The notes below the pieces were generated by a model, which made no database searches, had not been told where the DNA came from, and saw nothing but the letters and a program-made list of their open reading frames with translations. 22,657 nt of DNA from CAYVTZ01 sp964454685. GTDB taxonomy: Bacteria; Bacillota; Clostridia; Christensenellales; Christensenellaceae. Shown here in pieces: positions 16,146-22,657 of this stretch (the first letter of the stretch is position 1; the number at the start of each line of letters is the position of its first letter). A program made the translations under genes and the position numbers. The DNA is taken from assembly GCA_964454685.1 (NCBI GenBank), contig CAYVTZ010000042.1, forward strand, positions 1 to 22,657, read 5' to 3'.

Positions 16146-17399
16146 TCAGGTTGCCGGACGCACCACTCCTTGATTGCCCTTAGGGATGCAAATGACGGCT
16201 TGGGTGCCCTCACCCACCGTGCTGGTGATAGCAAGCGTTCCATTACACATGCTCCACAGACGATCGCGCACGTTTTGGATGCCGATGTGCGTTTCGGAAT
16301 CGTTCTCTAACTTTGTCATATCAAAACCCACACCGTCATCACGTATGGTGATTTGATAGCAGTCGTCCATCTGATGCGTGGAAATGGTGATCGTGCCACC
16401 CTGCTTGCGCTGAAGAATCCCGTGTTTGACAGCATTCTCTACAATCGGCTGCACCGTTAGGGATGGGAGAAGAAAATCGCTGGTTTCGATGCTATAGATG
16501 ATATTCAGCTTGCTTTCAAAGCGTTTTTTCTCGATATCCAAATAGATTTTTGTGTGCCGCAATTCTTCTCTAAAAGGCACAGGCATATGTTGATTGAGCG
16601 TATTCAGGTTGTGGCGCAGATAATCGGCAAATTCGGCAGTCACCTTTTTCGCTTCGCCGGGGTTTTCGTCGCACAATCCGCAGATGACAGTGAGCGTATT
16701 ATAAAGAAAGTGCGGCTGTATTTGGCTGAGCAATATGGCAATACGGCTTTGCAGCAGTTGGCGCTCTTGCTCTTGCAGCTGCGCGCCAAGCTGTACGTTG
16801 CGTGCATCCAGTTTTTCATGCACTTCGTATAGTGCCATCCGGCTTTCTAAGATATGATGGGAAATAAAGACGCCTATCACAATACAAGTGACCCCATGCG
16901 CAATGTCCATTTCCGCATAATTGATCTCTTTTACCCATAACGTAGTCGCGGAAAAAATACAAGTTACGGTAATCAAAAATCCGTACATATAGTGCGTAGG
17001 AACCACAAACAGCATGGGAAGCGCAAGGACATACACAATGAAAAGCGTAGCGCGTGAATGCGGTTCAAACACGGTGCCCAGTATGCACACAAAGGCAAAC
17101 ATGACACAAGAAAATATAAAAATATAGATTCTGGTAAAGATGATGCTCTTCTTGGCTTTTAATGTAAAAGTGCAAAGCATGATGAGCAAGGCAATAAAGC
17201 AGACGATATACGCCTCGGAATATTTGGAAAAAAGCTTGGTCCAATTTCCGATGCCCATATAGCATCCGATAATGATGGTCATAATAAGCAGTAAGCGATC
17301 CATCATTTTTGAATTGTACTGATGGATGGGTTCGCTTTGTGCCAAAAAAAAGCTTTTGCTTTTCCCGCCATAGCACCAAATTTCAAGTTTCTGCTTCAA
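16146..17399 (-). CDS. LytS/YehU-type sensor histidine kinase (HK1)
   Basis: 417 residues. Six hydrophobic helices span about residues 35-182, followed by a Gln/Glu-rich coiled coil and a His_kinase domain with the phosphoacceptor motif SQIQPHFLYNTL (His230). The HATPase_c domain has VENAVKHG, DDGVGFD and HIGIQNVRDRL. The sensor half is unlike that of the kinase at 19469, but from QSRIAILLSQ onward the two are very similar, including GLCDENP and TAEFADYLRHNL. Two starts are possible: GTG 17438, overlapping the upstream stop (GTGA) without a ribosome site, or TTG 17399 with GGGAG 7 bases upstream, which I prefer. It lies between the diguanylate cyclase and the first M13 gene. No response regulator follows, so it may share the one at 18675. 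Confidence 0.9.
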   Translation of the reverse strand: MKQKLEIWCYGGKSKSFFLAQSEPIHQYNSKMMDRLLLIMTIIIGCYMGIGNWTKLFSKYSEAYIVCFIALLIMLCTFTLKAKKSIIFTRIYIFIFSCVMFAFVCILGTVFEPHSRATLFIVYVLALPMLFVVPTHYMYGFLITVTCIFSATTLWVKEINYAEMDIAHGVTCIVIGVFISHHILESRMALYEVHEKLDARNVQLGAQLQEQERQLLQSRIAILLSQIQPHFLYNTLTVICGLCDENPGEAKKVTAEFADYLRHNLNTLNQHMPVPFREELRHTKIYLDIEKKRFESKLNIIYSIETSDFLLPSLTVQPIVENAVKHGILQRKQGGTITISTHQMDDCYQITIRDDGVGFDMTKLENDSETHIGIQNVRDRLWSMCNGTLAITSTVGEGTQAVICIPKGNQGVVRPAT

Positions 17400-17434
17400 G
17401 AATATACTCCCGTTTCTAAAATCTCTTTTAAAAA

Positions 17435-18535
17435 TCACACGACAACCGAACGATTTTTTCCGGCGGACTTTGCCTGATACATTGCCTGATCGCTGGTGTT
17501 AATTGCATCCAGCACCGGAGAACAAAAATCATAATGCGAGATTCCGCAGGAAATGGAAACCGTGTGACCAGCCAATTCTGTAAGCGGGGACGTCTCCAAC
17601 TGTTTTCGCAGCTTTTCCAGCATCGTCAGACATTCCTTGGTAGCCACACCGGGAAGCAGCGCGACAATTTCGTCGCCGCCGTAGCGAGCGATGCAACTGC
17701 CTTGCGGAAGGTTCTCACGAATGCAATTTGCAACATGAATTAATGCAATATTTCCGGCATCATGCCCATAGGTATCGTTGATACGCTTAAAGTCGTCAAT
17801 GTCCAGAAAAGCGATCGAAGAATTTTCATGGGCGTGATTTTCTTCGGAAATTTTGCCATCGGCATAAAGCTGAAGCCCCAGCAGATTGTACAGTCCGGTC
17901 AGTTGGTCATGGCAGATTTTCTGCTGGAGCGTGCTTTGCTCCTTCCACATATGATCGATAACATGACGCTTCTCGTGCTCGTTTTTCATCAACAGCAGTG
18001 TGGCATACCACGAAATGCCGAACACAATAAATAGCATCATGCAATCAAGCAGGAAGTAAGGATCATAGCCGCGCAGATCCGTGCCGGCAAAAAACATAGC
18101 AATCAACTCTCCGATCACACAACAGGCGCCAACCATGTTTGTAATGCGTTTTCTCCCGAACACCACAGAGATAAACAGGGGCACAAAAAAACTGCACAAA
18201 GTGGCTGGGAAAATGCTGTGTACCGAAGCGGCGACAGCACAGATTGTTACCATCGTAAGAAGCGCCGCCATCGATTTGATTAGGGAGCTGCATTGGGTTT
18301 TATATACAATGGTTCTGCCCACCGCGCAAGTGATAAAGATGATGCTGCCGGGCAAAACAATGAATCGCAAGATGTATTCCAGCGACGTTTGATCGCGCAG
18401 ACCGGAAGCGGTTAGAATGAAATAATATGCAATCTCAAACGCGAAAACAACCGTGGCCGCAACGAAATTTGTTTTGATAATTCGCTCCTGCCATCGTTTG
18501 TTATATTGTGCTGAATATTGTTCGTATACTGTCAT
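17435..18535 (-). CDS. Membrane-bound diguanylate cyclase (GGDEF domain)
   Basis: 366 residues. Six hydrophobic helices (about residues 20-190) precede a linker and a GGDEF domain: DQLTGLYN, FLDIDDFKRINDTYGHD, and the active-site loop RYGGDEI (residues 286-290). It should make c-di-GMP from two GTP at the inner membrane face. Ile replaces the usual Phe at the fifth position, a conservative variant. The RxxD inhibitory site expected just upstream reads PQGS, so product inhibition is probably lost. I chose ATG 18535 (MTVYEQYS) because AAAGGA lies 8 bases upstream; the open frame to 18649 lacks one. It starts 100 bp after a terminator that ends the regulator gene, and overlaps or nearly abuts HK1 downstream, so it likely leads the HK1-peptidase transcript. 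Confidence 0.92.
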   Translation of the reverse strand: MTVYEQYSAQYNKRWQERIIKTNFVAATVVFAFEIAYYFILTASGLRDQTSLEYILRFIVLPGSIIFITCAVGRTIVYKTQCSSLIKSMAALLTMVTICAVAASVHSIFPATLCSFFVPLFISVVFGRKRITNMVGACCVIGELIAMFFAGTDLRGYDPYFLLDCMMLFIVFGISWYATLLLMKNEHEKRHVIDHMWKEQSTLQQKICHDQLTGLYNLLGLQLYADGKISEENHAHENSSIAFLDIDDFKRINDTYGHDAGNIALIHVANCIRENLPQGSCIARYGGDEIVALLPGVATKECLTMLEKLRKQLETSPLTELAGHTVSISCGISHYDFCSPVLDAINTSDQAMYQAKSAGKNRSVVV

Positions 18536-18634
18536 ACCCGTATCCTTTGGCATTTGCGTACACAAGTGATTCCATGCGAATGCTTCTTGTAACATCATTT
18601 TACCAAGGGATGTGTCGCAAAAGCGTCGTACAAC

Positions 18635-18663
18635 AAAAAGACCTTTCAACTAATGTTGAAAGG
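18635..18663 (-). terminator. Rho-independent terminator after the response regulator gene
   Basis: CCTTTCAAC (18642-18650), loop TAAT and GTTGAAAGG (18655-18663) form a perfect 9-bp stem, followed on the minus strand by TCTTTTT. It starts 12 bases after the regulator stop and separates the HK2/regulator unit from the diguanylate cyclase unit, unless readthrough occurs. Confidence 0.9.
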
Positions 18664-18674
18664 CTGTGTTTGTA

Positions 18675-19472
18675 TTATTTTTCGAAAGTGGTAAGCTTCA
18701 ACCCGCCGAGTGTGAATTCGCCCCAGCTATATTGCGACATATACTCACCCCGATAGGCATTGATGGCTTGCGGGTCGCCCTGCAGCCAATTATAATAGTC
18801 ACACGATATCGCGGCTGGCACAATTGCCACGGCACCCCGATGCTTTGAAATTGCCGACTCAATCCCCCAGCAAGCGAGGTTGGCTAGCAGATCTGCGCGC
18901 AGATCCCGTAAGTAGGAACTTTTTTTGACACCGTCATAGCCATCCCATAATGCTGTGATGATCTCCGCGTTAGAGCAAAGCGCCCCCCGCCGATCGATTA
19001 AGAAAGCAAGCAATTCCTTCGTCTTGCTATACCTAAACCTTGCCGGTTCCCCATTCACGAAAACCTCAAAGTTTCCAAAGCACTGAATCCATATATTGTG
19101 GTTGCTGGGCATCGCAACGGGATGGCGAAGATTCTCCAATTCCCGCTCTATTTTTTCTTTGGTGGCGGGCTTCATCACATAGCCGCTGCTGTAAAGCGAG
19201 AGCGCTTCCATTGCATACTGAGAGTACGCTGTGACAAAGATAATATTGATGGTGGGGTTCACTTGCTTTAAATGCTTTGCCAGCGAAATTCCATCAATGT
19301 CGTTCATATCAATGTCTAAGAACGCAACTTCACAAAAATTCTTGTTTCCGAAGGAAAGCGCTGCCTCACCTGTACTAAAGCCATGCACTTCAGCCTCCGG
19401 CAGTGCCTCACGAATACATCCACTTAAAAGCTGTAAGGCGATTCTTTCATCATCTGCTGCAATAATATTCAT
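18675..19472 (-). CDS. Response regulator: receiver plus SARP/OmpR-type winged helix
   Basis: 265 residues. The receiver domain (1-118) has Asp7/Asp8, phosphoacceptor Asp53 in FLDIDMND, Thr81 and Lys101 in the MKPAT loop, all residues needed for phosphorylation. Residues about 128-215 form a winged helix like SARP activators (CFGNFEVFVNG, FRYSKTKELLAFLIDRRGAL, ITALWDG), with a short tail (GDPQAINAYRGEYMSQYSW) instead of a full BTAD/TPR domain. LytS-type kinases usually pair with LytTR regulators, so this output domain is a less common partner. ATG 19472 overlaps the HK2 stop by 4 bases (ATGA), with AAGGAG 10 bases upstream, so the two are translationally coupled. Targets unknown; the neighbouring peptidase operon is the obvious candidate. 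Confidence 0.92.
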   Translation of the reverse strand: MNIIAADDERIALQLLSGCIREALPEAEVHGFSTGEAALSFGNKNFCEVAFLDIDMNDIDGISLAKHLKQVNPTINIIFVTAYSQYAMEALSLYSSGYVMKPATKEKIERELENLRHPVAMPSNHNIWIQCFGNFEVFVNGEPARFRYSKTKELLAFLIDRRGALCSNAEIITALWDGYDGVKKSSYLRDLRADLLANLACWGIESAISKHRGAVAIVPAAISCDYYNWLQGDPQAINAYRGEYMSQYSWGEFTLGGLKLTTFEK

Positions 19473-20680
19473 GTCTTATTCTCTCCTTTTGGTATCTGAA
19501 TGCAAGTTGTTGTTCCCACTCCCACTTTGCTTTCAATGGTCAGAGTGCCTTTGCACATCGCCCACAGGCGGTCACGAACGTTTTCTATTCCGATGTGCAA
19601 TTTGGTGTCCGATTTTCTTTTGTTTGCGTCAAACCCAACACCGTTGTCATAGATGGATATTTCAAAATAATTGTTTTCTTCCTTTGTTGAAAGCGCAATG
19701 GTACCACCCGATTTTCTCACACCATGCTTTACCGCATTCTCCACAAGTGGCTGCACGGTAAGAGCGGGAAGGAGGAAATCACTGACCGCAATGTCATAAA
19801 CAAGGTTCAATCTGTCCTCAAAACGTTTCTTTTCGATATCCAAATATATCTTGGTGTGTTGCAACTCCTCCGCAAAGGGGACAGTCACATTTTTATTTAA
19901 AGATTCTAAATTATGACGTAGATAATCCGCAAATTCGGCAGTCACCTTCTGTGCCTCTTTGGGGTTTTCGTCACACAGACCACAGATCGACGTAAGCGCG
20001 TTATAGATAAAGTGCGGTTGCACTTGGCTGAGCAGAATCGCAATACGGCTTTGGGCAAGCCGCGCTTCTTTTTCCGCCAGACGTTGACGCTGGTTGCGGT
20101 GCATAACGGAATAAATCCAAATGAGCGAAAGCGAAGTCGCCAGAAAGATGCCGGGGCCGTCCCAAATGCGCCGCAGCAGCAATGCTCCCAAGGGAAACGC
20201 ACAATAACTAATCAATGACAAAATTTCATTTTTGTTTAAACCCTTACGGCAATGCACGACCACACCGATGCCTATAACACACGCAGAACCCCACAGCAAA
20301 TGCCCTAGCCAATAGACCCAGCTATATTGCAGCGCATCGTGCGCCGTTTGCATATTGAACGAATTCTGAATCCCATTTACCAGGACGAAGCTGATCCACG
20401 CCAAAATTGCCAAAACCAAAGGCGATATGATCAAAACCTTGAATTTAGCAGAAAGCGGCGCTTTTTGCGATAGAAACCCGATTGCAAAACATGCAAAGAT
20501 GGCGTTGCCGATCAACGCCAGTATGGTAGGAGCAAATGTGAGCACCATCATTAGGATCGGCAAATCCGTGCGCTGATACAAAAACCAATGTGCAGCGTCT
20601 AGGAGTAAGACTAGAATATGACAAATCAACATTGCCGAAAGGCGTTTTTCTGCAACTTCCGTTGATTGATCATAATACAT
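19469..20680 (-). CDS. LytS/YehU-type sensor histidine kinase (HK2), start uncertain
   Basis: 403 residues from ATG 20680. Several hydrophobic helices (to about residue 190) lead into a coiled segment and the His_kinase motif SQVQPHFIYNAL (His223), then HATPase_c with VENAVKHG, DNGVGFD and HIGIENVRDRL. The gene is coupled by ATGA overlap to the receiver/SARP regulator. The start is doubtful: ATG 20680 has no ribosome site and cuts off an in-frame upstream stretch that continues as a good helix (VFSAIVILIIFFN). The open frame extends to CTG 20758, which has AAGGAG 9 bases upstream. Alternatively, a 7-base direct repeat near 20748-20759 has shifted the frame from ATG 20777 or 20789. The kinase call itself is firm. 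Confidence 0.9.
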   Translation of the reverse strand: MYYDQSTEVAEKRLSAMLICHILVLLLDAAHWFLYQRTDLPILMMVLTFAPTILALIGNAIFACFAIGFLSQKAPLSAKFKVLIISPLVLAILAWISFVLVNGIQNSFNMQTAHDALQYSWVYWLGHLLWGSACVIGIGVVVHCRKGLNKNEILSLISYCAFPLGALLLRRIWDGPGIFLATSLSLIWIYSVMHRNQRQRLAEKEARLAQSRIAILLSQVQPHFIYNALTSICGLCDENPKEAQKVTAEFADYLRHNLESLNKNVTVPFAEELQHTKIYLDIEKKRFEDRLNLVYDIAVSDFLLPALTVQPLVENAVKHGVRKSGGTIALSTKEENNYFEISIYDNGVGFDANKRKSDTKLHIGIENVRDRLWAMCKGTLTIESKVGVGTTTCIQIPKGENKT

Positions 20681-20817
20681 ATTAAAAAATATGATTAGAA
20701 TAACAATGGCCGAGAAAACTTCAAGGCATCCGTTGGTAACCCATATTACAGTAAACAGTCTCTATTGCTCCTTCCATATTCTCTTCCATGCAATGCGCTA
20801 CAAGCGTTTACTCGTTG

Positions 20818-20846
20818 ATTTTACTACAAAAAAACGATTTAAACAA
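20818..20846 (-). promoter_or_regulatory. Promoter of the HK2-regulator operon
   Basis: On the minus strand, TTGTTT (20846-20841), a 17-bp spacer and TAAAAT (20823-20818). Transcription would begin near 20811, upstream of all candidate HK2 starts. Confidence 0.6.
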
Positions 20847-20977
20847 TTAAATACTTGAGTTGTCATGTTAAAATCATACTCTGTGCGCGGAAGGTGCAAC
20901 ATTATGCTGTTTTTTGTTGCGCGGCATTCATGACTTTCTTGACTTACTGAAAGCATCGACGGTTTCCCGACACTTGA

Positions 20978-21088
20978 TATGCTAGAATCGATTATTGCCA
21001 TTTTTGGCGGCGAAGTTGGTGAGACTTCGCGGGCAAAGCTCTATCCTATTTGGTCATAGCTTTTTGCTACGTAACTGTCATTTAGGAT
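20978..21088 (+). promoter_or_regulatory. Extended -10 promoter and structured leader of the 90-residue membrane protein gene
   Basis: TATGCTAGAAT (-10 at 20983-20988) is an extended -10, giving a start near 20995. The leader begins with TTGCC (20995-20999), which can pair with GGCAA (21032-21036) around a hairpin GCGAAGT/ACTTCGC (21010-21016 with 21024-21030). AAAGCT (21035-21040) can pair with AGCTTT (21058-21063), and ATCCTA (21043-21048) with TAGGAT (21083-21088); these pairings partly compete. This resembles a regulatory leader or riboswitch, but I could not match it to a known class. Confidence 0.45.
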
Positions 21089-21131
21089 GGAGGAATCGCA
21101 TAGACTTTTTGAGAAAGGGGGTACATCACAC

Positions 21132-21404
21132 ATGGTAGCATTGGTTATTGGTTTGATTGCAGCGGCTTGCACGGGTCTTTCTTTTATTCCGGCAGTGGGT
21201 TTTTTGAGCTTTGTTGGGTTGATCCTTGCAATTGTTGCGTGGATCGTTGGCGCGAAAGCGGTGAAAGCAGATCCATCGGATAAAAAAGCAAAAGCCGGCA
21301 AAATTATCGGTATGATTATTACGATTTTAGCAATCGTTTCCGTCATTTTGGTAGTTGTTGCGACTGTTGCAGTCGCGGGATTAGTGGCTGGAGCACTGAT
21401 GTAA
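21132..21404 (+). CDS. Small membrane protein, DUF4190-like
   Basis: 90 residues, rich in Ala, Val, Ile and Gly. A first hydrophobic hairpin (about 2-18 and 22-41) is followed by the charged loop KAVKADPSDKKAKAGK and a second hydrophobic region (about 58-85). The pattern resembles small DUF4190-type membrane proteins of Bacillota, whose function is unknown. Start ATG 21132 is preceded by AAAGGGGG about 10 bases upstream; an in-frame ATG at 21087 lies within the leader and adds a charged tail not seen in such proteins. It is transcribed alone, divergently from HK2, and followed by a bidirectional hairpin terminator. Confidence 0.8.
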   Translation: MVALVIGLIAAACTGLSFIPAVGFLSFVGLILAIVAWIVGAKAVKADPSDKKAKAGKIIGMIITILAIVSVILVVVATVAVAGLVAGALM

Positions 21405-21851
21405 GGGACGATGCCACTTCCCCTTATTTTTGAATACGACACAATGGCGAAAAACACCTCCCAAACGCCGGTGTTCGTAGTTTCCCATAAAAGAAAAACG
21501 ACCGATCTGCACATTCTGAGATCGGTCGTTCTTCTTTCGCCATGAAATTCAATGCGTTGCGCTTGTATTCTCGCAAATTCTGTATGGCTAACACCAATTC
21601 AACTGTTTTAGCGTGCGTCAACTGCATAGCACTTTGAAGCACAGAGCGTCAAATTCCGTTTACTCGACGGGTTTGGCAGAGTAGCACAGTTTGCATGTCG
21701 GGACAGCTATGCAAAACGGCAACGATCCCTGCAACATGGAGCAATAATGAAAGGCTTCTTTTTGCACGCCCCTTCTGACAGGGTTGCCGCCTTACCGGCT
21801 CTGCCGTTGTCTACCAATCAAATTGCCATCAGTCGTGAAAACAAATGTAGA
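21405..21851. other. Intergenic region between two small membrane protein genes
   Basis: About 450 bp. It holds the hairpin at 21497-21531 and, at about 21446-21470, a weaker inverted repeat (AACACC/GGTGTT). No supportable gene: the open frames are shadows or lack ribosome sites. Confidence 0.4.
21497..21531. terminator. Bidirectional rho-independent terminator
   Basis: AACGACCGATCT (21497-21508), a 10-base loop and AGATCGGTCGTT (21519-21530) make a perfect 12-bp stem. The plus strand continues CTTCTTT and the minus strand TTTCTTTT. It can end the 90-residue protein gene and, at a distance, transcripts from the right. Confidence 0.88.
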
Positions 21852-22226
21852 TCACTTTCGCTTTAGCGCTTTGTTTGCTTCAACAATCAAAAAGATCGGT
21901 ATGCCTATGGCAGGTATCACATCCCACTCAAAGATGCCGGATGTCAGAATCGAAATCAGCGATATGATACCTCCAATCAGCCCGATGACCGCGAAAGCAA
22001 TCGCAGCTTTCAGTTTGCGCAGCAATCCAAAAATGCCCATCAGTAGGAATGTTGCAGGCATTATGAAGCTTGCGATTAGCAATAGCGTACCCACCATATC
22101 AACGCCCTGCGTCATTGGTAGCGCAGTACGCAAAAAATCTGCACTGCTAACCGCAAAATAAGCTCCCAGTAATATACAGATGATGCTTGTGCTTTTTTCT
22201 GCAGCTTCGTTTTTTATATTTGTCAT
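21852..22226 (-). CDS. Small four-helix membrane protein of unknown function, paralogue of the gene at 9651-10079
   Basis: 124 residues with four hydrophobic helices (about 12-33, 42-68, 72-95, 100-118) and a basic end, KALKRK. The loop GIFGLLRKLKAAIA aligns with GVFGYMNKLKASIA of the protein at 9651-10079, including the preceding Pro-Ala pair, so they share ancestry and topology. No known domain recognised. ATG 22226 follows AAAGGAG by 8 bases. A TATAAT (22262-22257, minus strand) lies about 30 bases upstream but its -35 is poor. The gene stands alone, not in the peptidase operon. Confidence 0.82.
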   Translation of the reverse strand: MTNIKNEAAEKSTSIICILLGAYFAVSSADFLRTALPMTQGVDMVGTLLLIASFIMPATFLLMGIFGLLRKLKAAIAFAVIGLIGGIISLISILTSGIFEWDVIPAIGIPIFLIVEANKALKRK

Positions 22227-22256
22227 AGAATCGCTCCTTTCATTGTTTCATATGCT

Positions 22257-22262
22257 ATTATA
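22257..22262 (-). promoter_or_regulatory. -10 element (TATAAT) for the gene at 21852-22226
   Basis: A perfect TATAAT on the minus strand, 30 bases before the ATG. No convincing -35 at 16-18 bp; TTTTCC lies at 14 bp. Confidence 0.4.
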
Positions 22263-22457
22263 AACTACCAACTGTCGGAAAAGCGTCGGAGACCGGGTGT
22301 TGCAACATACTCTGCTTGCACCAAGAAAACCATACCGGCGTGCAGGCATTTTTGCATTCAGCGCTGAAGAGATCAAGTCAAAAGACAGGAGCAAAAAAGC
22401 AAGTTGCGAAAACACCCCCTGCGCTTTTGACGGAAAAGATGCGTAACAACGCGAGCG
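22263..22457. other. Non-coding stretch
   Basis: About 195 bp with no supportable gene. The minus-strand open frame running through it (22248-22508) has no ribosome site and its start falls next to a terminator hairpin. Confidence 0.4.
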
Positions 22458-22492
22458 AAAAAATAAAAATCGCGCACCATTCCGGTACGCGA
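22458..22492 (-). terminator. Rho-independent terminator on the minus strand
   Basis: On the plus strand TCGCGCACC (22470-22478) and GGTACGCGA (22484-22492) pair with one mismatch around a 5-base loop. On the minus strand the stem is followed by TTTTTATTTTTT. It would end transcription coming from beyond the right edge. Confidence 0.75.
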
Positions 22493-22526
22493 CTTGAGTA
22501 CGGCTCAAGCCGGTGTGTAGTCTTTC

Positions 22527-22655
22527 CTAAAAAGATGTAGGGCATTTCGGGATCCCCGCAAAGTACACGGAGCGGAGCGAGGGACTTTGTGAGGAAAAGG
22601 AGGCTTCCACCACATCATTTATAAAGAGATTAAATAGGATTGGTCCCAGTACTGA
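22527..22655 (-). CDS. Reverse-transcriptase motif fragment at window edge (non-LTR/LINE-like), possibly not bacterial
   Basis: A frame open at the right edge reads SVLGPILFNLFINDVV and then unrelated residues to a TAG at 22527 (42 residues visible). SVLGP-x-LFN-x-FIND is the palm motif of non-LTR retrotransposon reverse transcriptases, where it follows GVPQG. Bacterial group II intron enzymes instead read PQGGxxSPLLANI. The underlying bases, from about 22608 to the edge, look to me like vertebrate CR1 LINE sequence. After FINDVV the homology stops and low-complexity hairpin sequence begins. It is either a truncated element or a host/bacterium assembly chimera at a contig end. No working gene should be assumed. 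Confidence 0.45.
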   Translation of the reverse strand, partial: SVLGPILFNLFINDVVEASFSSQSPSLRSVYFAGIPKCPTSF

Positions 22656-22657
22656 CC

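Noticed and set aside
20798..21001. 67-codon minus-strand frame upstream of HK2
   Set aside because: It spans the HK2 promoter and has no ribosome site or protein features.
20978..21088. Canonical c-di-GMP-I (GEMM) riboswitch
   Set aside because: Only GCAAAGC resembles it; the order of conserved elements and the tetraloop/receptor parts do not match.
21041..21514. 157-codon minus-strand frame opposite the 90-residue protein
   Set aside because: It is the shadow of a real plus-strand gene and crosses the terminator hairpin.
22248..22508. 86-codon minus-strand frame
   Set aside because: It begins next to a terminator hairpin, has no ribosome site and is rich in Arg/Cys/Phe without domain features.
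1..22657. CRISPR arrays, integrases or insertion sequences
   Set aside because: No regularly spaced repeats, transposase or integrase motifs were seen, apart from the reverse-transcriptase fragment at the edge.

Overview
The window looks like anaerobic Bacillota, class Clostridia. This is inferred from strong AGGAGG-type ribosome binding sites, a sodium-pumping biotin decarboxylase operon, LytS-type kinases, M13/M29 lipoproteins and moderate GC; no marker gene fixes the genus. About 19 bacterial protein genes and one tRNA are supported, mostly on the minus strand. The last ~50 bases may not be bacterial.

Region 1 (1-5062, minus strand) is a biotin-dependent sodium-pump operon. In transcription order it holds an acyl-CoA carboxyltransferase (MmdA-like), OadG/MmdD, a biotin carrier, OadB/MmdB, and a second carboxyltransferase of the pyruvate/oxaloacetate type (OadA/PycB, cut by the window start). 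Two carboxyltransferases around one carrier and one membrane pump suggest that decarboxylation or transcarboxylation of an acyl-CoA and of oxaloacetate converge on one Na+-translocating machine.

Region 2 (5063-9650) is mixed. It has a six-helix HdeD/DUF308-like membrane protein fused to a probable permuted papain-fold domain, behind a near-consensus promoter with a 13-bp palindrome. It is followed by tRNA-Leu(GAG) with its own promoter and terminator, a membrane-anchored XRE regulator, a BrnQ branched-chain amino acid carrier, and about 620 bp without a convincing gene.

Region 3 (9565-20846, minus strand) is the most distinctive part. A LytS-like kinase (HK2) and a receiver/SARP-type regulator form a coupled pair closed by a terminator. 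Next comes a membrane diguanylate cyclase, a second LytS-like kinase (HK1) with a catalytic half very similar to HK2, then a lipoprotein peptidase cassette M13-M29-M13, a four-helix membrane protein and a strong terminator. Placing an M29 aminopeptidase, normally a cytosolic family, on the cell surface between twin M13 peptidases is unusual. It suggests an extracellular peptide-trimming or peptide-signal-processing system under phosphorelay and possibly c-di-GMP control.

Region 4 (20847-22657) has a 90-residue membrane protein behind an apparently structured leader, a paralogue of the four-helix protein of Region 3, and a hairpin-rich non-coding end. The final bases encode a reverse-transcriptase motif typical of eukaryotic non-LTR (CR1/LINE-like) elements, so the edge may be an assembly chimera with host DNA.
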